64,000 nt of DNA from Nemophila menziesii (lineage: Eukaryota; Streptophyta; Magnoliopsida; Boraginales; Hydrophyllaceae), in NCBI GenBank assembly GCA_029959085.1, contig JARWIR010000043.1, positions 3,782,001 to 3,846,000 on the forward strand. Reading direction: 5' to 3'. Below, in pieces: positions 46,659 to 58,434 of the stretch. Each line of letters starts with the position of its first letter. The stretch's first letter is position 1. The position numbers and the translations under genes are program-made. A model generated the notes under the pieces. That model was not told the DNA's origin. It was given only the letters and a program-made list of their open reading frames with translations, and searched no databases.

Positions 46659-48091
46659 AATGAGAGGTTCAACGATGTTATATACTAGGATGTATTGAAG
46701 AAGTTGGGGGTAAGTGTGTTGGTGAGGGTGATTATTGGTTATAGGTATTCTTTCATTGTCAAGTTAGTGTTGTTTTCTATCTCAGTAGTGCTATTCTTTT
46801 GTAACTTTCAATCACATTATATGTAGTAGTGCTATTCTTTGGGTAACTTTCATTTAGGTATATGTTGTTTCATTTTTGCTGTTTAAAGTGTTTTTGGATT
46901 ATATGTAGAATGAAGCATTTCCTTACATGTTGGTTAAGTTAAAGTCCTTTTTTTATTTAAATGTCTCAATTTCGTCTAGTTTAAACAATTGTAATGCATA
47001 GTCATGTTTAATACCTTGCAAACCAGGATGATATTTTTGATGGACTACCAATTAGGGAAAACTCCTACGGTAGGGCCCTATTATCTCTCAGAAAGAAAGT
47101 GTCATAGATGAATTATCTTGACCTCAGGTAAATAAGACTGATTAGTCAAAATTGTATAATGTAATCCGAATCGTTAAACTTTGAGATCAACTGTTATGAG
47201 TCTATCAAGGATTTCATCAAGAAAGGACCTTATTATGTAGCACCTATCTAAGCATCCCACAACGGGTGAGTCTACTGGTAGAAACCCATTGTCAAGCTGT
47301 TCTATCCTGACACCTTGTGATGTTCTATCCTGACACCTTGTGAGGTTAAATCTGGATCACCGCTACTCTGATTTCCATATCCGAAATATCCCCCAAAAAT
47401 TACAAGATGATCGGAGACGGCCAAGAGATGAATATATGTCAAAGAGAACTAAACTCGCCACACAATATTTACATATGCACATTTTATAATTCTTTAACTT
47501 GTACTTGATTATTCCACGTGAATCGTCGTGATCCTTCAAATCGAAGATCAACGAGCCCACGCTCATTTTTCCAATTTCCATGCCTTGTTGTATTGCATCT
47601 AAGCAAAATATTAATTGTTGTATTGCATCTAAAAATTAGAATGCTTGGGTTAAGTTGACATAAATATTAATTTGAACAAAAAAAAAAAAGACATAAATAT
47701 TGGAGTTTGGAGCATCCACATATAATATTTTAAGACTTAATTTCTACTATATATATTACTCTAAAAGTCACCAACAAATAATTAAAAGGCTAAATATTTC
47801 ACTCGTGGGGGCAATGTACTCTTTTACTCATCTTTTCCTCCAATTTTTTTTTTGGCAATTTCGACCTTGGGAATGCAGCCTCCACTATCCTTAGATCTGC
47901 CTTGAGCGCTAAACGGCCAGCCCCCACAGGTCACTACCCCTAAATTGAATCATAAATATAATCAAAACTAAACGTATAGAGAATTACAATCATGTAGAGA
48001 GTAATTACATACTGTATTTACTCAAAGTTGGAATAACAAAACAAGATAATAAATCTATCAAAAAGTTTTAAGTCTCAACTAAAATAGTACC
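46659..48091. other. Intergenic between NET3-like and AGP genes
   Basis: The first few hundred bases are likely the NET3-like 3' untranslated region. A 23-bp motif with TGTTCTATCCTGACACCTTG is doubled at about 47297-47343. Otherwise nothing recognised. Confidence 0.55.
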
Positions 48092-48523
48092 TTACACATG
48101 GTAATATTGCATAAAGCAGAATGACATCAAAACCATAACAAACGTTGAAGTCAAATATCCTGAAAAGTTGAGAGGAGCTGAATAGGATTCTGGCAAATAC
48201 CCGAATGGTGAAACTGCAATTCCAGGCCCTTCAGCTACCATCACATCCGGGTTGGGGGGACTGGGGCTGGACGATATCACTGGTATCACAGAGTCAGTCG
48301 GAGCAAGGTCCGGACCACCAGGGGAAGGGAAGAGAGGATTAATATCTGGAGATAAGGCAGGTGGTGGTGCAGATAAGGGTGGATTTGGTAACAATGCAGG
48401 CCCAGGCACAGGCGCAGCTGAGATAGTTGAAGTTGGTATACTAGGTTGAGATGTTTCTGCTAAAGCTAATATTAAACTATGAAAAGCCATAACCGTTGTT
48501 AATAGAAACCTTATTGAAGCCAT
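48092..48523 (-). CDS. Classical arabinogalactan protein, GPI-anchored
   Basis: Single-exon frame of 143 residues with ATG at 48521-48523. Residues 1-22 are a hydrophobic signal peptide. Residues 24-100 are rich in Pro, Ala and Ser in AP/SP/TP arrangement (PSIPTSTISAAPVPGP, then APPPALSPDINP), the substrate for prolyl hydroxylation and arabinogalactan addition. The C terminus (from about 117) has a small-residue region followed by the hydrophobic segment STFVMVLMSFCFM, a GPI-attachment signal. The Pro pattern around LSPDINPLFPSPGG recalls the AGP25/26/27 subgroup from memory. It would act at the outer face of the plasma membrane and in the wall. Confidence 0.85.
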   Translation of the reverse strand: MASIRFLLTTVMAFHSLILALAETSQPSIPTSTISAAPVPGPALLPNPPLSAPPPALSPDINPLFPSPGGPDLAPTDSVIPVISSSPSPPNPDVMVAEGPGIAVSPFGYLPESYSAPLNFSGYLTSTFVMVLMSFCFMQYYHV

Positions 48524-49250
48524 AATGCTAAAATGTGTGTAGCAATGTGAATGAATGAATGAAGATTAAAAAGAAGAGAGCAAGAATTGTGTAAATTGCA
48601 TCATCAATCCCTATGTTATGCGAAATTAGAAATATAGTTGCGTTTTTTTTAGAACAAGGTAGTCTAATTGTTATTTTTGCATAATATAAGGAGTAAACAA
48701 CAATTGTATAAGAGAGTTGATGTGGGGATGGAATAAAATGTGGCAGTATGGTATTGGAGTGTAGTGTGATTAAAATAGGTAGACATGTGACTATAGGATA
48801 AGAGACAAGATTAATAAAAGTTGTGAAAGGATGAATAGGTGGTTTCTGTCCTTTTCCTTAATGTCTGTTCCTACAATTACATTTTTCCCGTGAAATCTTC
48901 TGTTCAAAATGGTTATAGGACGCTTCATTCATTTGGAAGATTTTGTTTCGTGTTAGATTCCAACTCTCTATAGTGTGGGGAGTTGAAAACATTTGCTCCA
49001 CCTTAAGTGATTGTCCCGCTACAATGTTTGTGGAGATACAATTTTCTTGTGAGTCATTGATTTAAAAGAGCTTAAGCTAATACCCTCTTGTTTTTTTAAA
49101 TACAATGTCTTAAAACGGGGGTATAGATTACTCTAGATATCTTCCAACCATTTATCTCGAGTAATATAACTCCATGCACCATAGAAGATATATGAATATC
49201 GTTTTAGGATCCGTTTATTTCACTTCAGTGGCTGTCATCCATTTCGTACA
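48524..49250 (-). promoter_or_regulatory. Upstream region of the AGP gene
   Basis: Contains the leader and presumed promoter of the minus-strand AGP gene. No discrete site is assigned. Confidence 0.35.
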
Positions 49251-49990
49251 CTCATTAACTTCTCTCGAGACTTGTTCGAAACTTTGTATACCGACCTAAA
49301 GGTTGATCACATTTTTGCTACAAACAACGAGGTGATGAAGGTCGAAGGCGTTGGACGTGTCCGCTTGCAACTAAACAATGGAAATGCCCAAACCTTTTCA
49401 AAATTGAGATATGTACCGTCAAGCGATAATAACAACATCATTTTTGTTGGATTTCTTGACATCACATGGGTATAGATATATCGGTCGAGGTTATCTGTGT
49501 AAATTTTTCAAACATATGACAGATTCATAATGAGTGGAGAAATCTAACACAAAGAATATTTATATATTGGAGGGTCTTCAAGTTTATGACCGAAACATTG
49601 GTTATCTAGCGTCGAGTGTTTGTTCAAAACAAGTCATGGAACCCAAGAAGAAAGTTTCATTCTTTGATATTGTTGAGGTTTTCGGGGATGCTCATCAGGT
49701 TTGACTCACGTCCATGAACTAATGAATTGGAAGTCTAAATGGAGATTTCTACGACATATTTTACCACTATCACCGGGGGCCATTTGTTATTTTATTAATT
49801 GTGGAACCAATCAATACCACAACACACACAACCAGTCATGATTGGCTTCAAAGGTTGGCGGTATCCAATGAAGAAGACAAAGTCTATGGAGGATTGAGCC
49901 TACACCGTGCATTAAGAAAATAGATGGGATCGTGTTTGGACTGCTTTGTGTTGGACACACAATTTTATGGACTCATAAATTCAAAGGGTT
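49250..49990 (+). mobile_element. Ty1/copia remnant (gag-pre-integrase region)
   Basis: Frame 49272-49475 reads TNNEVMKVEGVGRVRLQL then KLRYVPSSDNNNIIFVGFLD. This is the usual copia pattern between protease and integrase (V-x-GIG-x-V, then VRYVP, then LISLG). The rest is broken by stops. No LTRs are seen nearby. Confidence 0.6.
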
Positions 49991-50134
49991 AGCAACATAT
50001 TGGCTAGAAAACAAACAAGATGGATTTCTTACGGGATGGGAAAAAAATAAATCAATAGACTTATTAGGCCTTAATCTCAAATTAAATGGTGCAGGGTGTG
50101 TTTCGACAAATGTTTTGTAGTATTTTTTCTCAAA

Positions 50135-50265
50135 TTTTTTTTTTTTTTTTTTTTTAGTACATGAGAGAGCCACTTTAGACTCGGAGTCATTTTGACTCCA
50201 ACGAGATTCGATCCCAGGACCTCTTGGTCTCTGCGGAGTAGCCTAACCACTAGGCCAACTATCAA
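50135..50265 (-). mobile_element. tRNA-derived SINE with poly(A) tail and TSD
   Basis: On the minus strand: A box TGGCCTAGTGG (about 50247-50257), B box GGATCGAATCT (about 50204-50214), a short body, then a 21-base A-tail (T-run 50135-50155 on the plus strand). Flanking 7-bp duplication TCTCAAA at 50128-50134 and 50266-50272. This is a complete short SINE of about 130 bp. Confidence 0.88.
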
Positions 50266-50275
50266 TCTCAAACCA

Positions 50276-51440
50276 CTAGGTCATAATATAAAAAACTTTT
50301 TTATATTATGAATAGTACCTTACATTTTTATTGTTGTGCTTAATATTAATTTAATGGTCAAAGTCAACTTAAAAACCAGATGTTGACTATTTACTGTTTT
50401 AATATATGTGTATTAACTATACTTCGATAGTAATTTACATTCCTTTGCGAGTAGGAATAAGTAGATAGCGGATATTTGTATCTATTTCTAGAAATATATA
50501 TATATATATATATATATGAATGGTTAGCGGATATATATATATTTTAACGAGCTAAAAAAAGGATTAAGTAGTTAGCGGATATTTGTATCTATTTCTAGAA
50601 TTATATATATGTGAATAGTTTTGTTATTACAAAAATTTGTAAAAGCTATCAGGGTAATGGATAAATGAATATGGTAGGTCAGTTTTAGCTTAAATTGCTA
50701 GGGAATATTTGCAACAAACTTCTAAGGGATATTTGAACAGTTCTTAAGACGTCTAGAGACTATCCATGAGTATGTTGACATAGAAATGTCTAGGTGTATG
50801 TGCACCCTTTACAAGGAAGGTGTTTGATTCAATAGGGCAAAACATAGACCTGTATTAGGGCAAAACATATACTTGGTTTGATCAATCTGTTTGAAACCAT
50901 TCTTAATACCCATGGCTTTCGTACGAGACTCTGAGAGTAACATTCTATAATCTGGAGGCATTTTGGTTTCGTAGCAAGATTTTTTAAATATTAGTATCAA
51001 TAATGTATATAAGCACTATATGATTAGTTAAATTAATGATTATGGTTTTGTTTCCATTCCCGAACGATCACACATTTATAACTAATGTTTTGAATGATCT
51101 TTATAATTGGAAATTAACCATAACGTGCCTTGGAGTATAATCAACGACTTGAACGAAGTCACTAAATATTGTGAGAAGTATAGTATAATCCCTCATAATA
51201 ATAAGTGCACCTTTTACTTTTATATTTTCATCTATACTGTCTCATTTATATGCCTGCTAAGGGGTGTTATTTCACTAAGACTAATCAGCGTAATAATAAA
51301 AATATTGTTAAATAACAACTAGATCATGTACTTCTATGTATTAGATAACTTGACAGGTATCCAGAAATCATAATCATATTCCCATCAATGATGGGATTTG
51401 GCCACTCACCAATTATTTTACAATATAACCTGTAGGTGAT
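50276..51440. other. Intergenic with local duplications
   Basis: A 45-bp stretch around TAGCGGATATTTGTATCTAT is repeated at about 50465 and 50575. (TA)n microsatellite at about 50498-50517. No gene supported. Confidence 0.55.
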
Positions 51441-52690
51441 TTTGTAAAAAAAGAGTTTTAAGATTGAGTCATTCTGGATGGACGATCTAACATGTTACGG
51501 GGTTGTGCAAGTAGCTTGGGGGCGAACCAATGGACAAATATTTGGTGGACACAATTTTACTACAAAAATAGGCGACTTCTCAAATTATGGCATAGAGCCA
51601 GTGAATATTCTTGAATAACAAGGAAGGGATCAATACGTTACGAAAAACACGTACCCTTATACAAAATACTCTGGTAACTCAGGATATGCAAGCATTAAGC
51701 GGGAGTCAAGTTGACCATGGTAAATGATTACGAATATGTGTAGGATTTTTCGCTTTTAGTTCTACAAAAATTAAAATTTTGTGACAAATGGATTGGATGG
51801 AATCAGAGTTATATGACTATGTTTTTGTAGATCAATTTCAACTAAGAACCTCTACCAAAGTTTTCTCCTCAAAGAAGGCTACAATAGGGGATCTTTTATC
51901 GTCTTTTCTTTTTTGAATGATCACAACACCAGTCTTATTGTAAATAAATTTCAGTAACGGTTTAGAAATTTGCATCACAAGGAATTATGCTCGACTCACA
52001 CATTTATTATTCTTAGACAATTCGTTATTTTGTGTTTTGTTCCAAGGACGAGACGTCGAGGAATTCAAGGTGGTATTAACAATTAATTATAAATGTTCGG
52101 GGTTAAAGACTCCACTTTCATAAAATGACAATCTGTTTAAGACAGAAGACACAGCCTAATGTGATCAACACCACATCAAATCTATTACATCTAAAAAAGA
52201 CTAGCAATCTTGGAAAATATCTAGGAATGCCACTATGTCATCAAAGATCAAACGTGGAGGTTCTTTGATGGATAGGCAAAAAGATTTTCTCAGAAACACA
52301 AGGATGGAAGTCTCAACTACTCAGAGGTTCTTATAATAGTAGTTCTTCAAAAAATTCAATATTCATAATGTCAATCTTCTTATTTTATAAATATTTTTGC
52401 AAACTATTGTCAAGTATTGCTAACTGCTGGAGAGGATCAGATTCACTGGTTATTTTGGAGAAAATCAAGATATGGAAAAATGATAGTAGATATAAAATTG
52501 AGATATTATAAAAATGAATGTAGTTCTGTTAGCAAAACAAGTATGGAGATTGATTAAAAAACTAGATTTTTTGGTAGCAAAAGATCTTAAAGGTATACAT
52601 TATCTAAAAACAACGTTTATGTAAACTAAGTTGCGAAAACATAGGTCATGGACAATAGCTAGAGGATAAAATTTGTTCATACAAGAGGGT
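51440..52690 (+). mobile_element. Heavily decayed LINE ORF2 remnant
   Basis: Broken plus-strand reading shows LINE landmarks in order: a pre-RT segment (ESFWMDDLTCYGVVQVAW), a degraded YADD-box neighbourhood (RLTHLLFLD near 51990), NLGKYLGMPLCHQRSNVEV near 52200, then AKQVWRLIKKLDFLVAKDLK near 52530. It is the same family as the better preserved LINE at 55102-58129, and is joined directly to the 5' stub of that element. Confidence 0.65.
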
Positions 52691-53249
52691 ATATGTGACA
52701 TAGAAAAAATAAATATCCAAAAACATAAATGAATCACAAAATTGTTATCTTTTCATGGTAACTGGCAGTGGCGAATCCAGAAACATAAATGAGGTTGGGC
52801 TTAAATAGTAAGGGGGTTTGGGGGCAACGCCTTCAAAATTTTTTTTTGTTAGTTTTAATAAATGTTATATAAATCAAATGAGTTTAGTGATTTAATATAA
52901 TTATATAAAAATAAAATAAAGTTATAAAAAAAGTTACATTCATCGACAATATCAGTCAATTTGTTTCTTTGTTCTATTTTTTTCTTTTAAATAAAAGGGT
53001 GAATTATATATAGGGTCTTGGAGACAAATTGTCTTCTCTATAGAGTAGTTTCTTAAATGGCATTCTTCTTAGGGACCTCAATTTTGACAATAGTCTTTCC
53101 TACCCTTACTATCACTAAAAGACAAAAAAGTGTGATGTCACTGTTTCTCTCTCCTCTACCTACCACTACCCACCTACCTCCAACCTCCGACCATCTACCA
53201 CCGACCTCCGACCACCGACCACCGACCACCTCAGGCCACCAGTCACCGG

Positions 53250-53500
53250 AAAAAAACTGAGAGTACTCTCAGTTTTTCCCGATACCAGTCACCGGAAAAA
53301 ACATAGAGTATCGGAAAAAACTGAGAGTACTCTATGAAAAAGAGAGAGTACTCTCGGTTTTTCCCGATACTCTATGAAAATAGAGAGAGTACTCCGAGAA
53401 TTAAAAGAATACTCTAACAATTTAACCGAATACTCTGTAAAAAAGTCGGAGTACTCTATAAAATAGATGGAGTACTCTTAGAAATTACATAAATACTCTA
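53250..53500. repeat. GAGTACTCT palindrome cluster in the hAT element
   Basis: More than ten copies of a 9-12 bp self-complementary motif (GAGAGTACTCTC and variants), spaced 20-35 bp and often separated by A-runs. Confidence 0.8.
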
Positions 53501-54764
53501 TAAAAACAAGGCATAAAAAATAGTCAAAAAAAGCTTTTATTCACATTTATTACACTTTTTTAAACAATTACAAAACAATTACAAAAAGATATACATTTAA
53601 AAAATAAAAAAACTAAAAACATTAAGTGGTTTGACCAGATCTAGATCTGGTCAACCATTTCAAACTAAACAAAAAAAAAAAAAAAAAAAAGAAGGCGGCT
53701 TCACGCGTGAAACTGAGAGTATTCCGAAGCAAGGAAGCATCACCATCATCTCGGCGCACCACCACCACCAACTCCTCCAGCTGCCTCTTCTCCAACAAGC
53801 ACCACCACCACTGTAACTCCGAATCAATGAAGCACCACCACACCTTCACACCACCGAGAACACCACAAAACAACACACGTTTGCAGCATCTTTCCGATTT
53901 GCAACAGAACCTGTGACTCGAACCGCCATGGAAGAACACCGTTCTTCATCGAGCACCGTTCTTCATCGAGCTCCGCCGTCGTGATTCGCGCGAGGTTCAC
54001 AGCTCCTGGACAGAAAATGGCGTTCTAGGTTCGTGGTGCAGCAACGAAACACCGATCTGTTCTCCGTTCGCGCAGCACCGGAGTTTACCTCCGTTCGTGG
54101 TGAAGCAACGAAACTGTGCAGCAGGGGCTCCAGATCTGGTTCGGTGGTGGGCCTAGACTAACTCCGGCGAATGTGAAGCGTGAGAAGAAGGAGAGTGGTG
54201 TTGTTGTGGTGGCAATTTCGGCGGTGGTGGAAGGAGAGTGGTGTTGGAGTGGTGGCGATTTTGGCGGTGATGGTGAGCAAATGGTGGTGTCGGTTTCTAT
54301 TGAGAGGAGAGAGAAGCAAAACTGATTTGTGATTTAGTAAATGAATTGTAAATAGGTAATAATTAGTATATATAGGTATGAAAAAAACAAAAGAGGGTAT
54401 AATTGTAAATGGGGTTTTGGGTTTTATGTGTTAAATAGTTTCTGAGGTCTTTAGTAAGAAGAGGCTCTAGGCCGGGTCCCCATCTTGAAAAGGGGGGTGT
54501 GGTCAAGACCCTAGGTGTAATTATCTCTAAATAAAACAGATTCGCTTCAATCAATTAAAGGATAATTAATTGTATAAATAAATAAATTTTGTTAATATTT
54601 ATTATGATATTAAAATAATTACAAAAATACTTGATGATAAATTAGGATTATTGCCCAAGAAACACCTCAAGTTAGAATTAATTCCCTCTCACCCCAACCA
54701 TCATTTTTTTGCCCATAAAAGGCACACATATGTTTGTTTTTTCATTTTTTTTCTAATAAATGAG

Positions 54765-54862
54765 TCGTTTGAGTTATGGGAAGCTTCCCACTACTCAAAC
54801 ATTGAGTAATGGGAAGTTTCCCACTACTCAAACTTTGAGTAATGGGAAGTTTCCCATTACTC
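54765..54862. repeat. Three hairpin-forming tandem repeats in the hAT element
   Basis: A unit of about 36 bp with GGGAAGTTTCCCA flanked by inverted ACTCAA/TTGAGT arms, three copies. It is placed about 240 bp from the 3' terminus, where hAT subterminal binding repeats would be. Confidence 0.7.
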
Positions 54863-55101
54863 GTTGTTCTTTAAAAAAGACAGTGCCTTTTATGGGCAAG
54901 GGTGTAAGGTGGCAGGTGTCTATTGGGCATTAACCCGATAAATTATTAATATTATAAAAATTATAATGTAAGTAAAATATAATTATAAAGTTAAAAGTTT
55001 AAGTTAATGGATTAAAAATTTAATATTAAATTAAACTATTTTTTTTTTTAAATTTGAGGGTGGGCTTGAGCCCACCCTTTGCAAAGCTAGATCCGCCTCT
55101 G

Positions 55102-58010
55102 GTAACTGGATGGAAGACTTAACTGATGTTAAAGGCGGTTTTCAGGAGTATTATCGACATTTGTTTGAGGAGGTTAGTACACACATGGAAGACATACACA
55201 GGGCAATAAGACATGTTCAACCAAAGGTAACAGATCAAATGAACTATGAATTAACTAAGACACCATCTATGGAGGAAGTCGAAAAAGCGGTTAAAAGCTT
55301 ATCACCAACAAAAGCACCAGGACCGGACGGATTGAACGGTAAATTTTATCATGAGTTTTGGGATATTATAAAAATGGATGTGTTCTTAATGGTGCAGGAC
55401 TTTTTCAATAATAATATTTCGCTCGAGACCCTTAACCACACCCTGATCACCTTCACTCCAAAAGGGGACACTCAGGAACGGCTAGGGGATTACAGGCCGA
55501 TATCGTGCGTTAACTTTGGATACAAAATAATAACAAAGATTATGGCACTTAGGCTCCAACATCTCATGGATGAACTCGTATCACCCACACAAACGACCTT
55601 CATCAAAGGACGATCGATACAGGATAACATAATTATTGCGCAGGAAATATCATTCTATATGAACAGGAAAAGGAAAAATGCAAAACCAATGGCGGCAGTG
55701 AAGATGGACATGGCTAAAGCATACGATCAAGTGAATTGGGATTTTCTACTTATCTTACTAGAAAGAATGGGATTTTGCGAAAAATGGGTTAATTGGGTTC
55801 GAAACTGTATCACCACGGTTTCCTTCCAGCTTAATTTCAATGGGGAAAGGATGGATACCTTTACTTCGGGAAGAGGCCTGAGACAAGGGGACCCCCTGTC
55901 CCTTTTTATATTCTCTCTCATGACGGAAGCTCTTATATCATTAATTGATATGAAAGTCCAGACCAACGATATAAAAGGTATTAAAATTACAAGAAACTGT
56001 CCAACCATCTCACATCTTTTATTTGCAGACGATTCGCTCTTCTTCATTAACCTTGAAGGGAATGAAATCACAGCCTTTCAACAGTGTCTGCAAGAATATT
56101 GTGCAGGGTCAGGACAAAGGCTGAATCTAGACAAATCAGCCGTGTATTTCAGCAAAGAGAAAACCCAACAACTTAGAGATGAGGTTGTTATGCATCTTCA
56201 AGTAAAAGAAACAACTGATTTGGGGAAGTATCTGGGCATCCCAATGTGCCATAAGAGATCAAAAGTAGAAGCCTTGGACTGGGTAGCAAAGAAGTTGTTT
56301 GCCAAAACGGAAGGATGGAAATCAAATCTACTCTCGGAAGGGGGGAAAGACGTACTGATCAAAGCTGTCTTACAGGCAATACCAGTTTATTCAATGTCTC
56401 TGTTCTCGTTTCCTGAAACTTTTTGCAGGAAACTGGTCTCTGCTATCTCAAACTTTTGGTGGGGTTCCGGAGAACGGGACAGGATTCATTGGATAGCTTG
56501 GGAAAAAGTAGCAATCGAAAAACTCTTGGGAGGGCTGGGTTTTAAATACCTTAAGCGTATGAACACAACGCTTCTGGGAGCCCAAGCTTGGCGTATTTTC
56601 AACAAACCTAATACGTTAGCAGCTTGATTATTAAAAGGTATCTATTTCCCTAATACGGATTTTATGAATGTTAAATTACGACAGAGCCGTACATTGACTC
56701 GGAGTAGTATACTTGAAGGAAGAGATTTCATAAAGAAACACGGAACTCACCAAATAGGGAATGGTGAAACAACGAATATATGGAAGGATAAATGGCTCCA
56801 GACGTCATGGACTCTAGTCAAACCCGAAGGCTGTGGTCTGGAAACCGTTAATCAATTATGGAACACAAACGAAGCTGAATGGAATACGGAAATGTTGGAT
56901 GACACTTTTCCACAACCACTCATTCCGGAAATAACAAAGATAAGACTATTAAATACAGATCAAGAGGATACACTTATATGGCCAATTTCAAAAGACGGGA
57001 GCTATACAACCAAGACTGGATATAAAGTATTAACGGATGAGGCGATTCTTCATGCCCCACAGTCAGCACATATAGGGGCAAATATCAAAGAAGATCTATG
57101 AAAAATGATATGGAAAACGAATATACCGAAGAAAATTAAACTCTTTACCTGGCGGGTGTGTAAGAATGCGTTACCCACCAACAAGAATTTAGCTCAGCGG
57201 AGATGCGTAGACTCTGAAGCATGTAACTGGTGCCAGGGGGAGACCGATACAGTCGAACACCTTCTGCTAGAATGCCAAGTGGCAAAGGCAGTTTGGGCAG
57301 CCTCCACATTCCAAATAAAAATACAAAACGAAGAGGCACAGGATATAACAGAATGGATTCAAAAGATTATCAAAAGTTACGCAAAAGAAGGATTGGAAGA
57401 ACAGAAGGTCAAAGATTATATTTTTATAACCCTTTGGAACTTATGGAAGGCAAAAATGAAACGGGTGCACCAAAACTCGGGAGTTAATGTAGACCACATT
57501 TTGGCCTGCGCTCACACAATGATGGGAGAACTACATGGTGTGGAATGGAGGAATATAGCAACACCAACACGAGACACGGAACAGAGTAGTACAGATGATC
57601 AAGCAACACGGATCCCTCAACAAGATCAGAGTGACGTCATTTTCTATTGTGATGCTTCTTTCACGAACAGAATAGAGGACACAGGTATTGGAATTGTACA
57701 ACAACATGTACGCAGGCCGCCAACGACGGTGGAACACATGGAGACTCAGAGATGTGATACCATCCTGGAAGGGGAAGCACTTGCGGTTTTATCCGCCACT
57801 AAACAAATGCAAGGACTTCCCAAGAGAAACAAAAGTCATTTACTCAGACAACCTTGAACTAATACAAGGTATACGACGGGCATCAGCGGCAAGATGGACG
57901 ATTCTTCCGATCATCCGACAAATCTGGAGGGTATCGGAGATTCATGGCCCAATAATCTTTCGGCATCTGTCAAGAGATTTGAACGGTCATGCAGACAGGC
58001 TTGCTTAAAA
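55102..58010 (+). pseudogene. LINE ORF2: reverse transcriptase, zinc-binding, RNase H
   Basis: Reading 55110-56627 carries the reverse transcriptase: KAPGPDGLNGKFYHEFW, DYRPISCVN, the first Asp in KMDMAKAYDQVNW (about residue 198), RGLRQGDPLSLFIF and FADDSLFF (about 305) with both catalytic Asp. It continues in frame past a TGA at 56625-56627 (a Trp position) and another at 57099-57101 (also a Trp position) into the zinc-binding region (CNWCQGETDTVEHLLLECQ). RNase H follows (IFYCDASF, EGEALAVLSA, then VIYSDNLELI after a frameshift near 57830, and HADRLA at the end). Two stops and one shift inactivate it, but the damage is light, so the element is fairly young. Confidence 0.88.
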
Positions 58011-58129
58011 AGCTAGGTGCGGAGCCAGCAGTTTTAACACAGATATTAGGGTATCTCTACCTCGATGTCAAGAGTAGGGATCGGATGATATATAGTAGGA
58101 TCTGCTACTGTTTTCCGACAAAAAAAAAA

Positions 58130-58434
58130 GTAGGTATAATGTTATCTTTAATGCTCGTAGCCTTTCCCTTCCATTATATTTATTTTTAACTAAGGAAAAA
58201 AGCATTGTGCAATCAAAATTCATGATAAATTTCACATTTACATTTTGGTAATTCACAATTTATTTAGGAACGAAAGACCTACATAAAGTCAAAACTAGTT
58301 ACATTAACATATATTTGTATCTTCAACCAATAAAATATATATATATTCAAATGCAGTAAACCATGACCACAGACATTATCATATTCCAAGCCAAGTGATG
58401 TAGCATCCCAAATACAAGTCAACGAGAAAGAAAA
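58130..58434. other. 3' flank of the membrane protein gene
   Basis: AT-rich. Probably the 3' untranslated region of the minus-strand gene that ends at 58435. Nothing else seen. Confidence 0.5.

Larger units (their letters stand above)
52766..55101. mobile_element. 2.3-kb non-autonomous hAT element inside a LINE
   Basis: Perfect 8-bp duplication GTAACTGG at 52758-52765 and 55102-55109. The ends are CAGTGGCGAATCCAG and, inverted, CAGAGGCGGATCTAG, a terminus typical of Ac-type hAT elements. Removing it and one GTAACTGG restores a LINE reading frame. The interior has no transposase. It holds palindromic GAGAGTACTCTC repeats (53250-53500), a 24-bp perfect palindrome (53631-53654), a proline/histidine-coding low-complexity stretch and three hairpin repeats near the 3' end. 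Confidence 0.93.
52690..58129 (+). mobile_element. L1-type LINE, 5'-truncated, split by the hAT element
   Basis: The LINE resumes exactly at the hAT junction: the upstream stub ends LSFHGNW and continues ME DLTDVKGG after 55109. The 3' end is an A-run at about 58119-58129. The endonuclease domain is missing. A target duplication was not found. Confidence 0.85.

Noticed and set aside
48252..48449. Gly-rich plus-strand frame opposite the AGP gene
   Set aside because: It is the antisense reading of Pro/Ala/Ser codons of the AGP gene.
53057..54325. Several frames inside the hAT element as a transposase or host gene
   Set aside because: They are low-complexity Pro/Thr/His or Gly/Val stretches on CACC and GGTGGT repeats, with no hATC or zinc-finger BED pattern.
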